Shown: positions 1 through 11,726, counted from the stretch's first letter. The stretch: 64,000 nucleotides of DNA from Austropuccinia psidii (GCA_023105745.1 JALGQZ010000009.1:47397967-47461966); one strand, 5' to 3'. Numbers and translations are program-made. The notes: generated from the letters alone by a model not told the origin.

Positions 1-1871
1 CCAACAAAATTATGATTGCCTGGTTGAATACTTATAGAACTTTCATTCAAAAAAGGAAATAGTTGATTGGATCAGCTTAGACACTATTGTGAAATCCACA
101 AATCATCCCACTTCAAGGATTGTCTCACCTTGGTATTTTCCAGTTTTAAACATTAATATTGGAAACAATATGTTTTCAACTGAATCAAAAAATGTCAGCA
201 ACAGTGTGATATTTTTTCTGAGGGGCAACTCATGACATTTTGGTATTATGAATAGCATTTTTAAAGTCTCTGAGCCATCTTGCATTCTGAACAATAACTT
301 TATAATATTAAAAACTTTGAAGATTGATGTGAATTTCTTACCAGATTGCCCGCAGCTCAATATTTAGAAAGCTGTTGGTTTTGATGATGGACACTTGATT
401 ATATCTGAAGAAGAAATAGAAGTTAACTGTGGATTGTATGATAACAAATTTCTGTCATGTGGAGTGCTTGTAATGATAAAGCTGTTACTTCATGATATTT
501 AGTCTACAAAAATGCAAATCTCTCAGATTCATTAGGAATTTTGTTAGTGAAATAACTGCCTCAAAATTTAGTGACAGAGACATGCCATTGTGACAAGCAA
601 AGCCCATTATTTCACATTGCCACAACTAACTTACTATTTTGACATTGGGTACAGTGTGAATAAGCCAAGTTCAATGATCAAATGACCCACACTCACCTTT
701 CACAGCATCCAACATTTCCAACTGCGCCATCATCATGTTGGAAGGGAAATTGGCCCTTACGCACCCACACATGCACACGCAAATGCACCCACTCCCGCCA
801 CGAGTGGTTTCATGTGTCACCCGCAAATGGTCAATGCCACCTGAAATTAGGCCCTCACATGTATTGCCTTTGTGTGAATGTGTCACACCCATGCACCAAT
901 TGCATTTTTCAGCGGGCTCCAACCATGCCACCCCCTCCTGCTTAGCTGATTCATGGCTACACAAAATTAGAACAACACATCATTTGGCCTTGGTGTGCCC
1001 GTCACACACACACCTGCACCCACGGTATTGTGCGGCGGGCTCTACCAGTGTCATCCGCAAAATGACAATCCAGCTCAGGCGGAGTCCTTTTATGGATGAC
1101 CTGGTGAAGTCAAACCCCCCACCTACATCAAGACTGGCTGAAGGACCTCTTTGATGTGTGTGTGTGAAAACAGGTGGGTCTTGTGTAAGTTTTACCAACC
1201 ATTGGACAGTTGCGGGATGATCAGGTGGTGAGGAATCTGAGTTGAAGGCACAGGGGAACCAATATTGGGGGATGTCACAGGACTTGGTGTAAGACAAGAG
1301 TGTGACATGTGCTGGATGTTTGCTTTATTTTTGCTTGAGGTGAGCTTGACTTTTATCCTGCTTGATGTGAATTCAATTGCCAACAATTGATGTGATATTT
1401 GCCCTGGTGTAGCTTCATGAAATCAGATTAAGCTGTTACACCAACATGAAACTTTTGTAAAAAAAAGGGACTTGACCTTGACAATCAGGTGATTTTTAGA
1501 AATAATACTTTCTTTTACCTTCACTCTGAAAGTTTTTTCTTGCCATTTACCATCAGGTTGGTCTTATCATCTCTTGTTTGTGCTTTAATGGTTTTATCAA
1601 TTAATTTGGTATTTAATATCCTCCATTTCAGCCATCTGTGTTAAGCCTAGTCCCAAAAATCAAGCAAGTGACTCTTTTTGGAACTATATTCATTTTTTGT
1701 TGTGTTTATCATGAGCTGTTGAACTCCAGTTTCAAGATGGTGAAAGTATCTGTATTTGATAAAATTTTACTTTTCCTGATTAGTTTTCAATCTAAACTTC
1801 CTTATAATTTGATCATAACTATGGAAAATGCACTGATTCATTTTGAAGAAAGATTTGAGGAAGCTAAAAAA
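1..1871. other. Intergenic stretch, no gene recognised
   Basis: No reading frame here resembles a known protein, and the open frames are short and overlapping. About 670-1210 differs sharply from the AT-rich surroundings: it is rich in CA/TG and keeps many CpG pairs. It contains two loosely similar stretches (about 840-930 and 955-1060, each ending near GCGGGCTC), which suggests an old imperfect duplication. Its nature is unknown. Confidence 0.5.
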
Positions 1872-3651
1872 TGTAAGGTATGGTTATGAAACTTTGATTT
1901 AAAATCAAGTACTTTTCCTGTCCTTAAAATTTGTATAAGGTAAAAAAATGATTGAAAAAAGTAAGAAAGACTATTTTTAAGAGAAAACACAACCATTTGA
2001 TTTTTTTTAACTTTGTAAGTATAAAAAAAAATATTATAAAGATTTATTGTTTTACCAACAATAAAAATATATCCAAAAATACTCTACAAGAGATATTTAA
2101 GGCTACAAAAGAAATTTCTTCAACAGAAATTTCAATTGGAATTAATTGATTAAAGAACTGCAAGAAATTAATTAAAGGACAAAGTCTTTAAAAAGTCTAT
2201 TTAAAGAGAAAACATATCAAAAACTGACCAGAGTGAATCTGGAAACAAAGTGACAAAGCTAACAGTCATGAAAGATGCTTTCATTCACTTATAGGGTGGT
2301 TGAAAGGGTAAAAATGATTATAAGACTTAAAAAAAAGATTATAATAATTTTTCACATGGTTAAAAGTTTTAAAATGATATAAAAAATGTGGTTGGAATCT
2401 TCTATTGATTGGTTTAACAGTTTTTGAACTAATTATAAAAGGAAAAGATTCTAACATGAAGAGAAAAGTGGGGCAAAGAAGACATTCTTTTTTAGCCATC
2501 AATTTTCTTTCTCCAAAAGTAAACTTTCCTCTTGTCAGTCGTGGAAAACACTCTGACAACAGAAAAGCCAAATATGGCATCAGTGAACCCTGGTTTAGAC
2601 AAAAAAAGGGCTGATTTTAGCCATTTTAGACCCTCAAATCAGCCATTACTATAGTAATACCTGGTCTAGAGCCTTCCAAACATGTCAGAGTGTGTGTAAG
2701 AGACATAGAAACCAGTTAAAGCCGTTTTTACTACAATTCTTTTAACTTAAGGGTAGTTTTACCCTTTTGGAAACAGTTAAAACTGCCCTGGTTGGTATCA
2801 AAACCTCATCATCAATTGAGACACAGACCCTGTGATTCAATTCCAGGTCAACAGTGATGAGCTTCTGCATGGATTTCAACATTTCACTCCTGTCAGCAAG
2901 GATTTTGGGTGTCTGGCTCTTCCTTGGAGCTAGAGTACCTTTTCCCCCCCAGAATTAATCTTTCCAATTTATTTTTTTCTTTAATTCCTTATCATGTAAT
3001 ACACTTGTAATCTACACATACAATTCAATTGAGTTTTACAGTACACAACTGTGATAATTGATACCACATATGTAAATTACAGTTCACTTATGTAATACAT
3101 GCACATTTTGATATTTCAATTGAAAATACTTCAATTCCTCATAACTTCTGAATTACACAACACCCCAATTTTAACACAAAAATCAATGGTTAACATCACA
3201 TGTGGTGTGAATCAAGTTATGTTTTTGAGGATTTTCAACTTTTGTACAGAAAATACTAAAAACTTAATTTAAGCTTATTTAGAGCTGAGTTACCAAAATT
3301 TTACCCAGAGGTGACCCCGCCTTACTTTTTATGAAGAATCCAATGGTGAAGTGATTTTATTATGTTTATTTGTTGGATAAAAAGTTATAATATATTTTAT
3401 GTAACTTTTTACCAAAAATATTTTAATTTCATTAATTTTATTAAAAATTCATTTTTACTTAATTTTTCAAGTAAAAATGTATTTTCATAATTTTAAAATT
3501 TAATTTAATTTTTGTTTTAAATTATAATGAAATTTGTATTTATATTTTAATTTTAATTTTGATAATATAAATAAATTCATTTTTTTATATTTGTATCTTA
3601 TTTTGTTATTTGTGGTCTTTTGGATATATGAAAATACCTCTAAGGCTCACA
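1872..3651 (-). mobile_element. Solo LTR of a gypsy-like element (copy D1)
   Basis: On the minus strand the block starts TGTGAGCCTTAGAGGTATT and ends ...CCTTACA, the TG...CA ends of an LTR. It is the reverse complement of the interrupted solo LTR at 18703-27101, with matching blocks throughout (for example 2400-2800 against 19560-19940 plus 26531-26570). AAAAA flanks both sides (1867-1871 and 3652-3656), which fits a 5-bp target duplication but lies in A-runs and is weak evidence. No internal region or second LTR is attached, so it is read as a solo LTR of 1780 bp. The terminal 45 bp resemble the LTR starts of elements A, C and E. Confidence 0.8.
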
Positions 3652-4965
3652 AAAAAAATACTTGAATCAGCCAGAGAAATTCATCTGGAATTTTTGCCTC
3701 CATACTCACAATTCCTCAATCCTATTTAATTGATTTTCCACTTAAGTGAAAATTATTTATTCTCCAAAGAACCAAGATCTAGATAGGACCTTTTTGAATC
3801 CATCAATAATGGTATCACCAGAAACAAGCAATAGAGTTTTTTTCAAATTCTTAGAAATTGGGCCAATTCCAGGTTCTCTCTTGACTGAACAATGATCTCT
3901 ACTGTATCTCATTGTTATTGGATTTATGTAATTTGATATATGTATAGAACTCAATTTTTTTGGTGTCATGGCTAGTTTTTCAGAAACCAATCAAAATATC
4001 TTTTACATGTAAAATATTCACTTTACACAAATTCAAGATAAAATATCCAAGCAGGCAAGAAAATTTGACAAAAGATCATGTGTGAGTGACAAACTACACC
4101 AAAAATTGGATGGCTGTCCAAAAGTTATGTTACACACCATCTAATATTTGATCTAATTCCTATGCCACTTCCTTAATCTTGGATCCTTGCTTCAAGATAG
4201 CATGGTTTTATCAAAATTATATTTTACAGAAGGAGAAAAAACAAGAATTAGAGGCAATCCAGATTGAGCAAGAGACCCTCAGAAACATCAAACCAAGAGC
4301 TATATAATTCACTTCAAATAGAAAAATGTGAATAATGATTTCTTGTGTAGTTCATAAAGAGTAACATGCTTTTCTTAATTAATAAATAATGGATAATAAA
4401 TTTCTCATAAGTAAACAAAATATCAAAAAAATCTTAAATTGCATGAAATGTATTATCCTTTTCAAACTCTACTTGATTTTGGTGGGACTTGATGAATAAA
4501 TTCAAAAATTCTTGGTTGTAATAATTAAAATTAGAATGTTCAAAGATTTAAAAATTCACATTTGAATTTTTGAAGGAATATGCAAACCAATTCTGGATAT
4601 TCAGAGGACTATGAAATTCAATTCTAAATATTCAGGAGTTGCAAACTTTGACACATTTTCAAAAATCCATGGATTGATTGGAATTTTATTCATGTATCAA
4701 CATTAATTATGTACCTTTTTTTATTCACGAGTCAATATAATTATATTTTTTCCATCAACTAAGGCCTGGTTTATGTTCCGGTTTTGAAAAAAAATTGAAT
4801 TTATTTTGAAATTAATTTTCAAGATTTATTAATTATTTTTATTCAATTGTTATTCAAAATTCATTTCAAATTTAGTTCAAAACTCACCAAGTGAATTTCT
4901 GAAAAATTTCAAATTTATTATCTTGGATTTGTTTGAGCTCATTAATCATCCGCAATTTTCCAAAC
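3652..4965. other. AT-rich intergenic stretch
   Basis: No gene is recognised. The stretch is strongly AT-rich with scattered short open frames. The sequence GGCCTGGTTTATGTTCCGG at 4763-4781 stands out because it looks like the end of a Harbinger/hAT-type DNA transposon and lies about 200 bp upstream of the Myb/trihelix-like pseudogene. No matching inverted copy was found downstream, so a terminal inverted repeat is only a guess. Confidence 0.4.
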
Positions 4966-6388
4966 ATGGCCAGCCTTACCCCCGATTTGCAATTATCATC
5001 ATACAAACGCCTTAATCGCCTACTAAGTGGGAATCAGGATGAAGTTGACAATGTTCACTTGGTCCAAGTGAGCCCCAATCTCACGAATGACAATATGGAG
5101 CAACCCATGCTTGGACCAATCATTGCCCAAAGTAATTTGGAAGCTTCCTCAAGTCAACGGCAAAAAAGACGTACCAGTGAAGAAGCACGATTGTATCAAC
5201 AGAAGTTATAACATGAACAAATGCTTAAGAGGTAATGGCGGGAAAACGACCAAGTTAATGCTGAAGCACAAAGACTAAAGCAGGTTGAACGGTGTCTGGC
5301 CAATGAAGCAAATGAAAGAAACAGGAAATGCTGATTTTTTTGGAATGAAGACAGTACTCGGCAATTATTGGAGATGATGCAAGAATTACATATTGATTTT
5401 GTCAACATGGATGAAATTACTTCTGAGTTCATCCCATGGACACAATTTTTCAAGATGAACAAGAATTGCAAACGGGAATTTGAACTTTTAAAAGAACTTG
5501 CATTTGAAACACTGGAGAGGCAATACAAGGAATTAATGACTATATACAAGGTGAGATTGGTCTATAATGATTGTTAAATTGGTACTAATACACTATATGA
5601 TTTATAATATAAAGGATTCTTGTGATGTGACTGGAGGAGGAGGGTTATACATACAACTCCAGTGACATCACATGACTATGGAGGTAAGCCCGCTACTCTT
5701 ATTGAATAATATTGTTCCTAAAATTTTTACATAATAGGTGTATGAATTACTTAAAGAGATAAATCAAAACAACTACAGAGCCAATGATGTGGGCTTTGAA
5801 TCAGGGGATTTTCCAGCTCCAGCAAATAACAATAATGGGGATTCCATTGAAGAGGACATTGAGGTGCCAACAGAACCATCAGGGAATCAAGTGTGTCATT
5901 CCAGAAGTGAAAATGGAAAATCAGGAACCAGGGAGGAGATGGGCAATTGGGCCAATGGGCCGGGGAATATCCCAAGTCAGCCAGAAGGTAGCTGTACAAC
6001 TCAGAACATTTGTGGCACTTCACGTATGGTGCGCGTGAATTCGTCCAGTCAAATGTCAAGCATCAGCAGGGGAACCACACGTTGGGATTGTAACTTCATG
6101 AATGACATGAATACAAATATGCAAAACATGTTATTGCCCTTAATGCTTATGTTACAACAAAGCCAGGATTGAGCGGAAGAGAGGGATTGAATGCAAAGAT
6201 CTCAAGACGATGAAAGACAAATGTTGATGCGTGAACAAGAAGAAGAACGACGTATACGAGAAACTCAAATAGGCACAGAAGAACAAAGAAGAAATGATCA
6301 GTTGAATATGTATATGATGGCAATGTTATCAAAAATGACAGGAGTGCCATTGGACAAGCAGCCATCCGGCTTGCATTTGGGTGAATAG
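4966..6388 (+). pseudogene. Myb/trihelix-like protein pseudogene, likely Harbinger accessory gene
   Basis: One reading frame runs through three exons: 4966-5550, 5615-5683 and 5738-6388. The introns have good borders (AAG/GTGAGA...AAAG and GAG/GTAAGC...ATAG) and keep phase 0. The product would be about 433 residues. It has a basic, glutamine-rich N-terminus, then a tryptophan-containing trihelix/Myb-like segment (WNEDSTRQLLEMM..., then ERQYKELMTIYK), a Ser/Asn-rich middle and a charged coiled-coil tail (REQEEERRIRETQ). Harbinger transposons carry such a DNA-binding protein beside the transposase; no transposase is seen here. Six in-frame stops break it (5209, 5233, 5332, 5663, 6170, 6188). 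The exact family is inferred from layout and is not certain; a degenerate host paralogue is the alternative. Confidence 0.6.
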
Positions 6389-6642
6389 CATGGAGGGCAA
6401 TTAAGGTACGCGTCCCTGATCAAATTTCCATTAAAATTGCATTTAGCTGATGCATAAATAGTGTCTGTGTATGGTGCTGGGTGTGGTCAGATAGTAGGCA
6501 GATTTGTTTGTATTGTAAATACATGTGTATACTGAAAATTCCTGAACAAACGTAATCTGCAAGTTTGTTTCATAATGACTTCTTTCTTTTGTAAATACGG
6601 GTTGTTTATAAATTTCTTGAAGCCCCATATAAAGATAAAAGG

Positions 6643-6771
6643 TGTTATGCCCGCAGCTAGACTGCGCACACTCAAGTGATAAACTCTAACCTAATACACT
6701 TGTAAATACACAATATAAAACACCGTTCAGATGCAATAGAAGAACGGCCTTTATGGGTTTTCCTCCTCACA
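6643..6771 (+). repeat. Copia 5' LTR
   Basis: This 129-bp LTR starts TGTTATGCCCGCAGC and ends CCTCCTCACA. It looks identical to 11737-11865. It contains an AATATAAAAC TATA-like box near 6713. The length is short for a copia LTR. Confidence 0.95.
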
Positions 6772-6782
6772 GGTTATGGGCC
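6772..6782 (+). other. Primer-binding site, initiator tRNA-Met half type
   Basis: GGTTATGGGCC follows the LTR directly. It is complementary to the anticodon stem-loop of initiator tRNA-Met (GGCCCATAACC, anticodon CAT), not to a tRNA 3' end. Drosophila copia uses the same kind of site, primed by a tRNA cut in the anticodon loop. Confidence 0.8.
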
Positions 6783-6909
6783 ATCTCCTTTCACCTAAAA
6801 TTTTAAATTAATTTTTTTTTTTTTGATTCTTGTCATATTCCAGGAAATAGGGAGGACCACCTTATTTCAACGGCTGGGGACGCCTAGCTGTGTGGGATCC
6901 ACATTTTTC

Positions 6910-6996
6910 AAAAAAAAAAAAAAAAAAAAAACAACAACAAAAATCAAGCCAGCAACCAACCCATTATTCACCCCCGCTCCTCGCATTAAACAACAA

Positions 6997-7050
<54 letters not shown>

Positions 7051-7149
7051 GCCAAAAGAAAGAAACAAGCAACCAACCATCAGCACCGCATCAACCACAG
7101 TACAACCCCCCAGACTAATTTTCCCCCCCCACTCTTTGAATTAAAACAC

Positions 7150-7203
<54 letters not shown>
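6910..7203 (+). repeat. Three long A-tracts in the copia leader
   Basis: The leader between the primer site and the polyprotein start holds A-runs of 22 (6910-6931), 47 (6998-7044) and 51 (7153-7203) bases. They are separated by C/A-rich stretches with CAACAACAA repeats that have almost no G. Exact run lengths may be affected by sequencing error. The lysine-rich open frames here are by-products of the A-runs and are not taken as coding. Confidence 0.85.
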
Positions 7204-7204
<1 letters not shown>

Positions 7205-7272
7205 ACTGAAGACACATCAACCGACATTCAAACATCAAACGACACCAACAACTTTGCACCTTCAACGTACCT

Positions 7273-10200
7273 ATGCCATCTGGTTTTCCAAGACATCAAT
7301 TCCCAGACTTATATCCAAAAACAACTATGAACCCGACACCTCCTCATTTACCCGAGGACAAGAACACCACAACCAACACCCCTGCTACTTTCACCATTGA
7401 TGAACTGAAGTATATCCGGACAACAATATCACAAGCCACCCCATTACTACGGCATGAGCACTCCCTCAAAACTGATGGCTCCAACTTTGCCTCCTGGGAG
7501 CACCATATATCTATCCTTCTCGACAACTTCATAGAAGATGCCTCTTACTTGCATCGGACATCCGCATCTTCCCCCGTTGCTGATCGCATCTGCCGTGCTA
7601 TAATCATCCTATCCCTTCCTGAATCAATCCAGGCTGACATTATCAATATACCGTCAGCTATCGACATTTGCCAACATCTTCGTCGTCGGTTCTTCTCCCT
7701 CCTCCGTTCAGCACAATCCCTCTCTTGGCATGAACTGCTTTCAATTAAAATGCAGCCTGAAGAACACCCTTCCAGCTTTCTCCACCGACTGTCAAATGCA
7801 ATTAGCACTTTCAAGAACAGGGGTGGTAATTTTACTGAAGACCTAGTAACTGGCCTAATACTTCAAGAAGCAGTGACCCCTCCTTCTCTCAGGTCTGCCG
7901 TTTTATCTCGTTTAGAGGCATCCATGACCACCAACCAAACCAACCCCTCCTTCCCCACCTGTGCAATGGTCCTTGAATCTTGTTACCAACAGGCCAAAAC
8001 GACCTCCCATGAGGATATTACAACAGCCCTTCAACCCTCTTTCAATTCTCTCAGACTTGACGAAACTGCGACGGGCGACTCTTTTAACCACAGCTCCATC
8101 GATCCTGCATTTTTCCGAGCTACAGTTAAAGGTGCTTGTTTTAACTGCAGCAAGCCGGGACACTTTGCTAGCAGCTGCCCATTGGTCAAGAACAAGAACC
8201 CTATTTTGCCCCTCCATTCTATGCCATCTAGGACGCCTGTGCATTTCCAGGCTCACTACCCCATCATCACACCATCCCTTCCGAACACCACTTTTACTAG
8301 AAGCTTCCAAACTTTGAACCCACGAGGGCCGGACCTCTATCGTCCAAACTACAATTCGAGGCCACAAGATAAGATGAAGGCAAGACTGGTAGAGGTTGGT
8401 GCTGAGGACCCAGGTATAGAGGTGCTGCAAGCAGGCGTGGATGATGTCGAGAACCTAAATTGTGAATCGGTATGTGACACCGGCGCCAGTCACTCCTTGA
8501 CTGGCAACCTATCTGCTCTTTTTTCTTTTCGTCATCTAACCTCCGCTATCCCTGTATCTGTAGCCACAAAACAATCTGGACACCAAAGCCATGTGACAGG
8601 CATTGGGTCATTGATATACCCTGGCCTGGACGGGCGTCTTGTAGTAATTCATGGTGTCTACTACTGCCCTGATGCGACTTGCACTCTTATCTCTCCTGCT
8701 GCATTGATACGTGCAGGATGCACTTTCCGTTTTGATCTCAACAATGATATGTTGTTATGCAACTCTGATCGTAAACCCCTTTTGAGGGTCATGTTTTGTA
8801 AAAACCTACACCGGTGGTCCATGCCTCCCTTTTACAAACCTACACCAGATGAAATGTATTGCCCAAAGGGCGACTTGAAAACTAACTTACATAGCCAAAT
8901 TTTAGGTCTAGCCACCGACTTAGAGCCTCAGACCAACTTGCCTGACCCAATGGAAATAAGTACCGAGCACAGCAATTTGTCGCTTCAACAATGCCTGCAT
9001 GAGATGTTTGGACACGTTGCGATGAAGCGCATACGGTCTTTTATACGCCAGCGGTATGGTGACTCAATTCTTTTGAATAAGAAAACTAACGACTGTGCTT
9101 CCTGCCGAATTTCAAAAAGTGAACGACGTAGTCGCCTACTACCAAACCACGCAAAAGCCGAGCCCATGGATATTGTCTCCATGGACCTTATGGGACCTTA
9201 CGATTTGTCTGTTAATGGTGGCAGCTGGCTAATGACAGCACGGGACGCTGGTTCAACCTATGGTGAGTGTCACATCCTCAAGCGCAAAGCTGATGCCACC
9301 TCACTTGCTATTGAGCTCATGACAAGGTGGGAACGTCAAAGTGGTTGCACTGCAAAGGTCCTCCGCACTGATGGCGGTGGTGAGTTCAAGAATGACACAC
9401 TGAAGAAATGGTGCACCGCAAAGGGTATTGTACATGAATTCAGCCTACCGTACTTTCATGAACAAAATGGCTTGGCTGAACGTTTCAACAGATCAGTAGC
9501 GGACATTGGCAGGACCATCTTATGGAGCTCTCAGCTGCCACGCACCTTTTGGGGTTTTGCATTTATTTGGGCAGCCTTCACCCTCAATGCAATACCGAAC
9601 AGCCTAACTGATGGTAGGACACCTTCTGAAATGTTATTTGGACGGAGTGCCGGCATCGACCGCCTAAGGATTTTTGGTGAGACTGCTTTTGTGCACATTC
9701 CATCTGAGCGTCGTCACAAGCTCGACGCACGCGCTATCCAGGCACGAGTAGTGGCTTACCTACCAGACTACAAGGGATGGTTATTTTGGATTGAGGCAAC
9801 CTCCACTTTTGTGAAATCGGCCTGGGCAACGTTCCTGCGTTCCGACAAGGTGAGTATCTCACTTTGCAACATAATGAAAAGGTCTATGAAAGACCACCCT
9901 CCGCAAAGAAATAGGAAACTCGAGGTAGGTTTCCTGCTGAACAAGATGGAGTTAGGTGATTTTACTTCCGAATTGACTGTTCTTGCACAAGACAAAGCTG
10001 CGGCGGCCTTAAATGCTGACATATCCCTTCCAAAGTCCTTCAAACAAGCCATGTCATCGCCCAACGGAAACGAGTGGTCACATGCTATAAGAATGGAGCT
10101 GTCCAACATGAAGGATATGGGGGTGTTCGAAATCACTCCTATACCCCCTGGTCAACGTGTACTGGGTGGTGGCTGGGTTTTTGCTGTCAAAACTGACCCC

Positions 10201-11562
10201 ACAAGCGGACGACGCTTTAAAGCGAGATATGTCGCGCGGGGAAACCTCCAACGGCCAACTGAAGACTTTGCTGATACTTTTGCCCCAACTGCTAGCTTCA
10301 CCTCACTGAGACTTGTCTTGACGCTTGCCGCCAAGAATTCTTGGCTGGTGAGTACCTTTGACTTTGTAGCCGCGTACTTAAATGCTCCCATTGATGAAAC
10401 ACTCTGGATAAGACCCCCTGAGGGTCTCCATATCCCCCTCGGTCATGGGTGCCTCCTGAAGAAGGCACTGTATGGCACCAAGCAAGCTGGTAGGTGTTGG
10501 TGGACCCATTTGTCTTCTCACTTACTTCAATTGGGTTTTGTAGCAACACCTTATGACTCGAGCCTCTATGTCAACACGTCAATGGACGCCTTTGTATGGG
10601 TGCATGTGGACGACGGCGTTGTCGTGGCCAAGGACAGGCGAATAATGAATGATATCAAGGATGCACTGGCTGCATCATTCCGGCTGAAATGGAAAGATGG
10701 CATATCTTCGATAGTTGGTATAGATGTATCCCTGATACCTGGCGGGTACTTCCTTTCCCAAAATGCGGCCTCCAACGACATTTTGAACAGGCACTGGACT
10801 GGGCAATCAAGCCACAAGACCCCCCTGCCTGCTAACATTACCCTACCAACTCTGCCAGACTCACACCAGCCTATTCGTCGCACTGAGTTCCTCTCAATCA
10901 TTGGTTCCCTCAGCTATGTTGTCAATGCCACCAGGCCTGACATGTGCTTTGCTGTCAACATGCTCTCGAGACACCAAAAGAATCCCGGCACAGAGCATTG
11001 GAAAGCTCTGCAACACCTCTTGGGCTACCTCAAACACACGGCGGACTACGGCGTCCGCTTATGCCCTGATCCATTGATGGGCATGGATGTTTACTCTGAC
11101 GCCAGCTGGGGTGGAGAGTTTTCCCGTTCTTGTCACGGTTTTGTGGCACTTCTCCATGGATGTGCGCTGTCATGGTGCGCTAAACGCCTGATAACCGTTG
11201 CTGCTTCCATTTGCCATGCTGAGTACATGGCACTGAGTGTCGCTACCCGCCATGGACTATGGATAAGAGAGTTGACTTTCTCCTTGACTGGTAAGTGGCT
11301 TCCAGTTGACCTACGTTGTGACAATGCCTCTTGCGTTAAGATAAGCAAGGACTCTATATCTAACAAGAGGACCCGCCACTCCGATCGCGATTTTTTCATC
11401 ACGAACCAGGCACTGTTCCAAGGTAAGGCGACTCTCACATGGATCCCAGGGGTGAGCATGATTGCTGATGTGATGACAAAGCCACTGGGGCCAACACTCC
11501 ATTCCAAATTCATTGATGCTGTGATGGCATCAAGTAAGGGCTACCCTGCCAAACCGCCATGA
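7273..11562 (+). CDS. Copia Gag-Pol polyprotein (1429 aa)
   Basis: One uninterrupted frame encodes Gag, protease, integrase, reverse transcriptase and RNase H in copia order. The gag part carries a CCHC zinc knuckle at C289, C292, H297 and C302. The protease motif is CDTGAS with D402. The integrase has an HHCC-like region near 575-615, then the catalytic triad D638, D700 and E736 (D-35-E spacing). The reverse transcriptase has the FDFVAAYLNAPI and LKKALYGTKQAGR motifs and a VDDG catalytic box at D1113-D1114. RNase H starts at VYSDASWGG and ends with the typical ADVMTKPL motif. The product makes virus-like particles and copies and integrates the element. The start chosen is the first ATG after the A-tracts; the ATG 18 codons later is a possible alternative. 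Gag and Pol share one frame, so protease processing must set their ratio. Confidence 0.96.
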   Translation: MPSGFPRHQFPDLYPKTTMNPTPPHLPEDKNTTTNTPATFTIDELKYIRTTISQATPLLRHEHSLKTDGSNFASWEHHISILLDNFIEDASYLHRTSASSPVADRICRAIIILSLPESIQADIINIPSAIDICQHLRRRFFSLLRSAQSLSWHELLSIKMQPEEHPSSFLHRLSNAISTFKNRGGNFTEDLVTGLILQEAVTPPSLRSAVLSRLEASMTTNQTNPSFPTCAMVLESCYQQAKTTSHEDITTALQPSFNSLRLDETATGDSFNHSSIDPAFFRATVKGACFNCSKPGHFASSCPLVKNKNPILPLHSMPSRTPVHFQAHYPIITPSLPNTTFTRSFQTLNPRGPDLYRPNYNSRPQDKMKARLVEVGAEDPGIEVLQAGVDDVENLNCESVCDTGASHSLTGNLSALFSFRHLTSAIPVSVATKQSGHQSHVTGIGSLIYPGLDGRLVVIHGVYYCPDATCTLISPAALIRAGCTFRFDLNNDMLLCNSDRKPLLRVMFCKNLHRWSMPPFYKPTPDEMYCPKGDLKTNLHSQILGLATDLEPQTNLPDPMEISTEHSNLSLQQCLHEMFGHVAMKRIRSFIRQRYGDSILLNKKTNDCASCRISKSERRSRLLPNHAKAEPMDIVSMDLMGPYDLSVNGGSWLMTARDAGSTYGECHILKRKADATSLAIELMTRWERQSGCTAKVLRTDGGGEFKNDTLKKWCTAKGIVHEFSLPYFHEQNGLAERFNRSVADIGRTILWSSQLPRTFWGFAFIWAAFTLNAIPNSLTDGRTPSEMLFGRSAGIDRLRIFGETAFVHIPSERRHKLDARAIQARVVAYLPDYKGWLFWIEATSTFVKSAWATFLRSDKVSISLCNIMKRSMKDHPPQRNRKLEVGFLLNKMELGDFTSELTVLAQDKAAAALNADISLPKSFKQAMSSPNGNEWSHAIRMELSNMKDMGVFEITPIPPGQRVLGGGWVFAVKTDPTSGRRFKARYVARGNLQRPTEDFADTFAPTASFTSLRLVLTLAAKNSWLVSTFDFVAAYLNAPIDETLWIRPPEGLHIPLGHGCLLKKALYGTKQAGRCWWTHLSSHLLQLGFVATPYDSSLYVNTSMDAFVWVHVDDGVVVAKDRRIMNDIKDALAASFRLKWKDGISSIVGIDVSLIPGGYFLSQNAASNDILNRHWTGQSSHKTPLPANITLPTLPDSHQPIRRTEFLSIIGSLSYVVNATRPDMCFAVNMLSRHQKNPGTEHWKALQHLLGYLKHTADYGVRLCPDPLMGMDVYSDASWGGEFSRSCHGFVALLHGCALSWCAKRLITVAASICHAEYMALSVATRHGLWIRELTFSLTGKWLPVDLRCDNASCVKISKDSISNKRTRHSDRDFFITNQALFQGKATLTWIPGVSMIADVMTKPLGPTLHSKFIDAVMASSKGYPAKPP

Positions 11563-11726
11563 TTGCCGCACTGATTGATATATGTGAAACCTGTGCCGGC
11601 AACAATGATGAGACCTTGAGACAAAATCATAACCTACCTGTGTCACTTTGTATTTAGACTTGTTTTCTTAATTTCAATGGCTCACCATTCCTTTTTCTCC
11701 TTTTACCTTTACTGGTTTATCACTTG

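Noticed and set aside
671..1297. Overlapping open frames of 87-139 codons on both strands
   Set aside because: No domain, no consistent frame, and the Cys/His content follows the CA/TG repeats.
1867..3656. AAAAA flanks as proof of target duplication of the first solo LTR
   Set aside because: Both flanks are within longer A-runs, so the match may be chance; the LTR call rests on homology to the second copy.
6823..7265. Lysine-rich and phenylalanine-rich open frames over the copia leader
   Set aside because: They are translations of long A-tracts on either strand and have no other protein character.
7344..11513. Minus-strand open frames inside the copia polyprotein
   Set aside because: They are shadows of the intact polyprotein frame.
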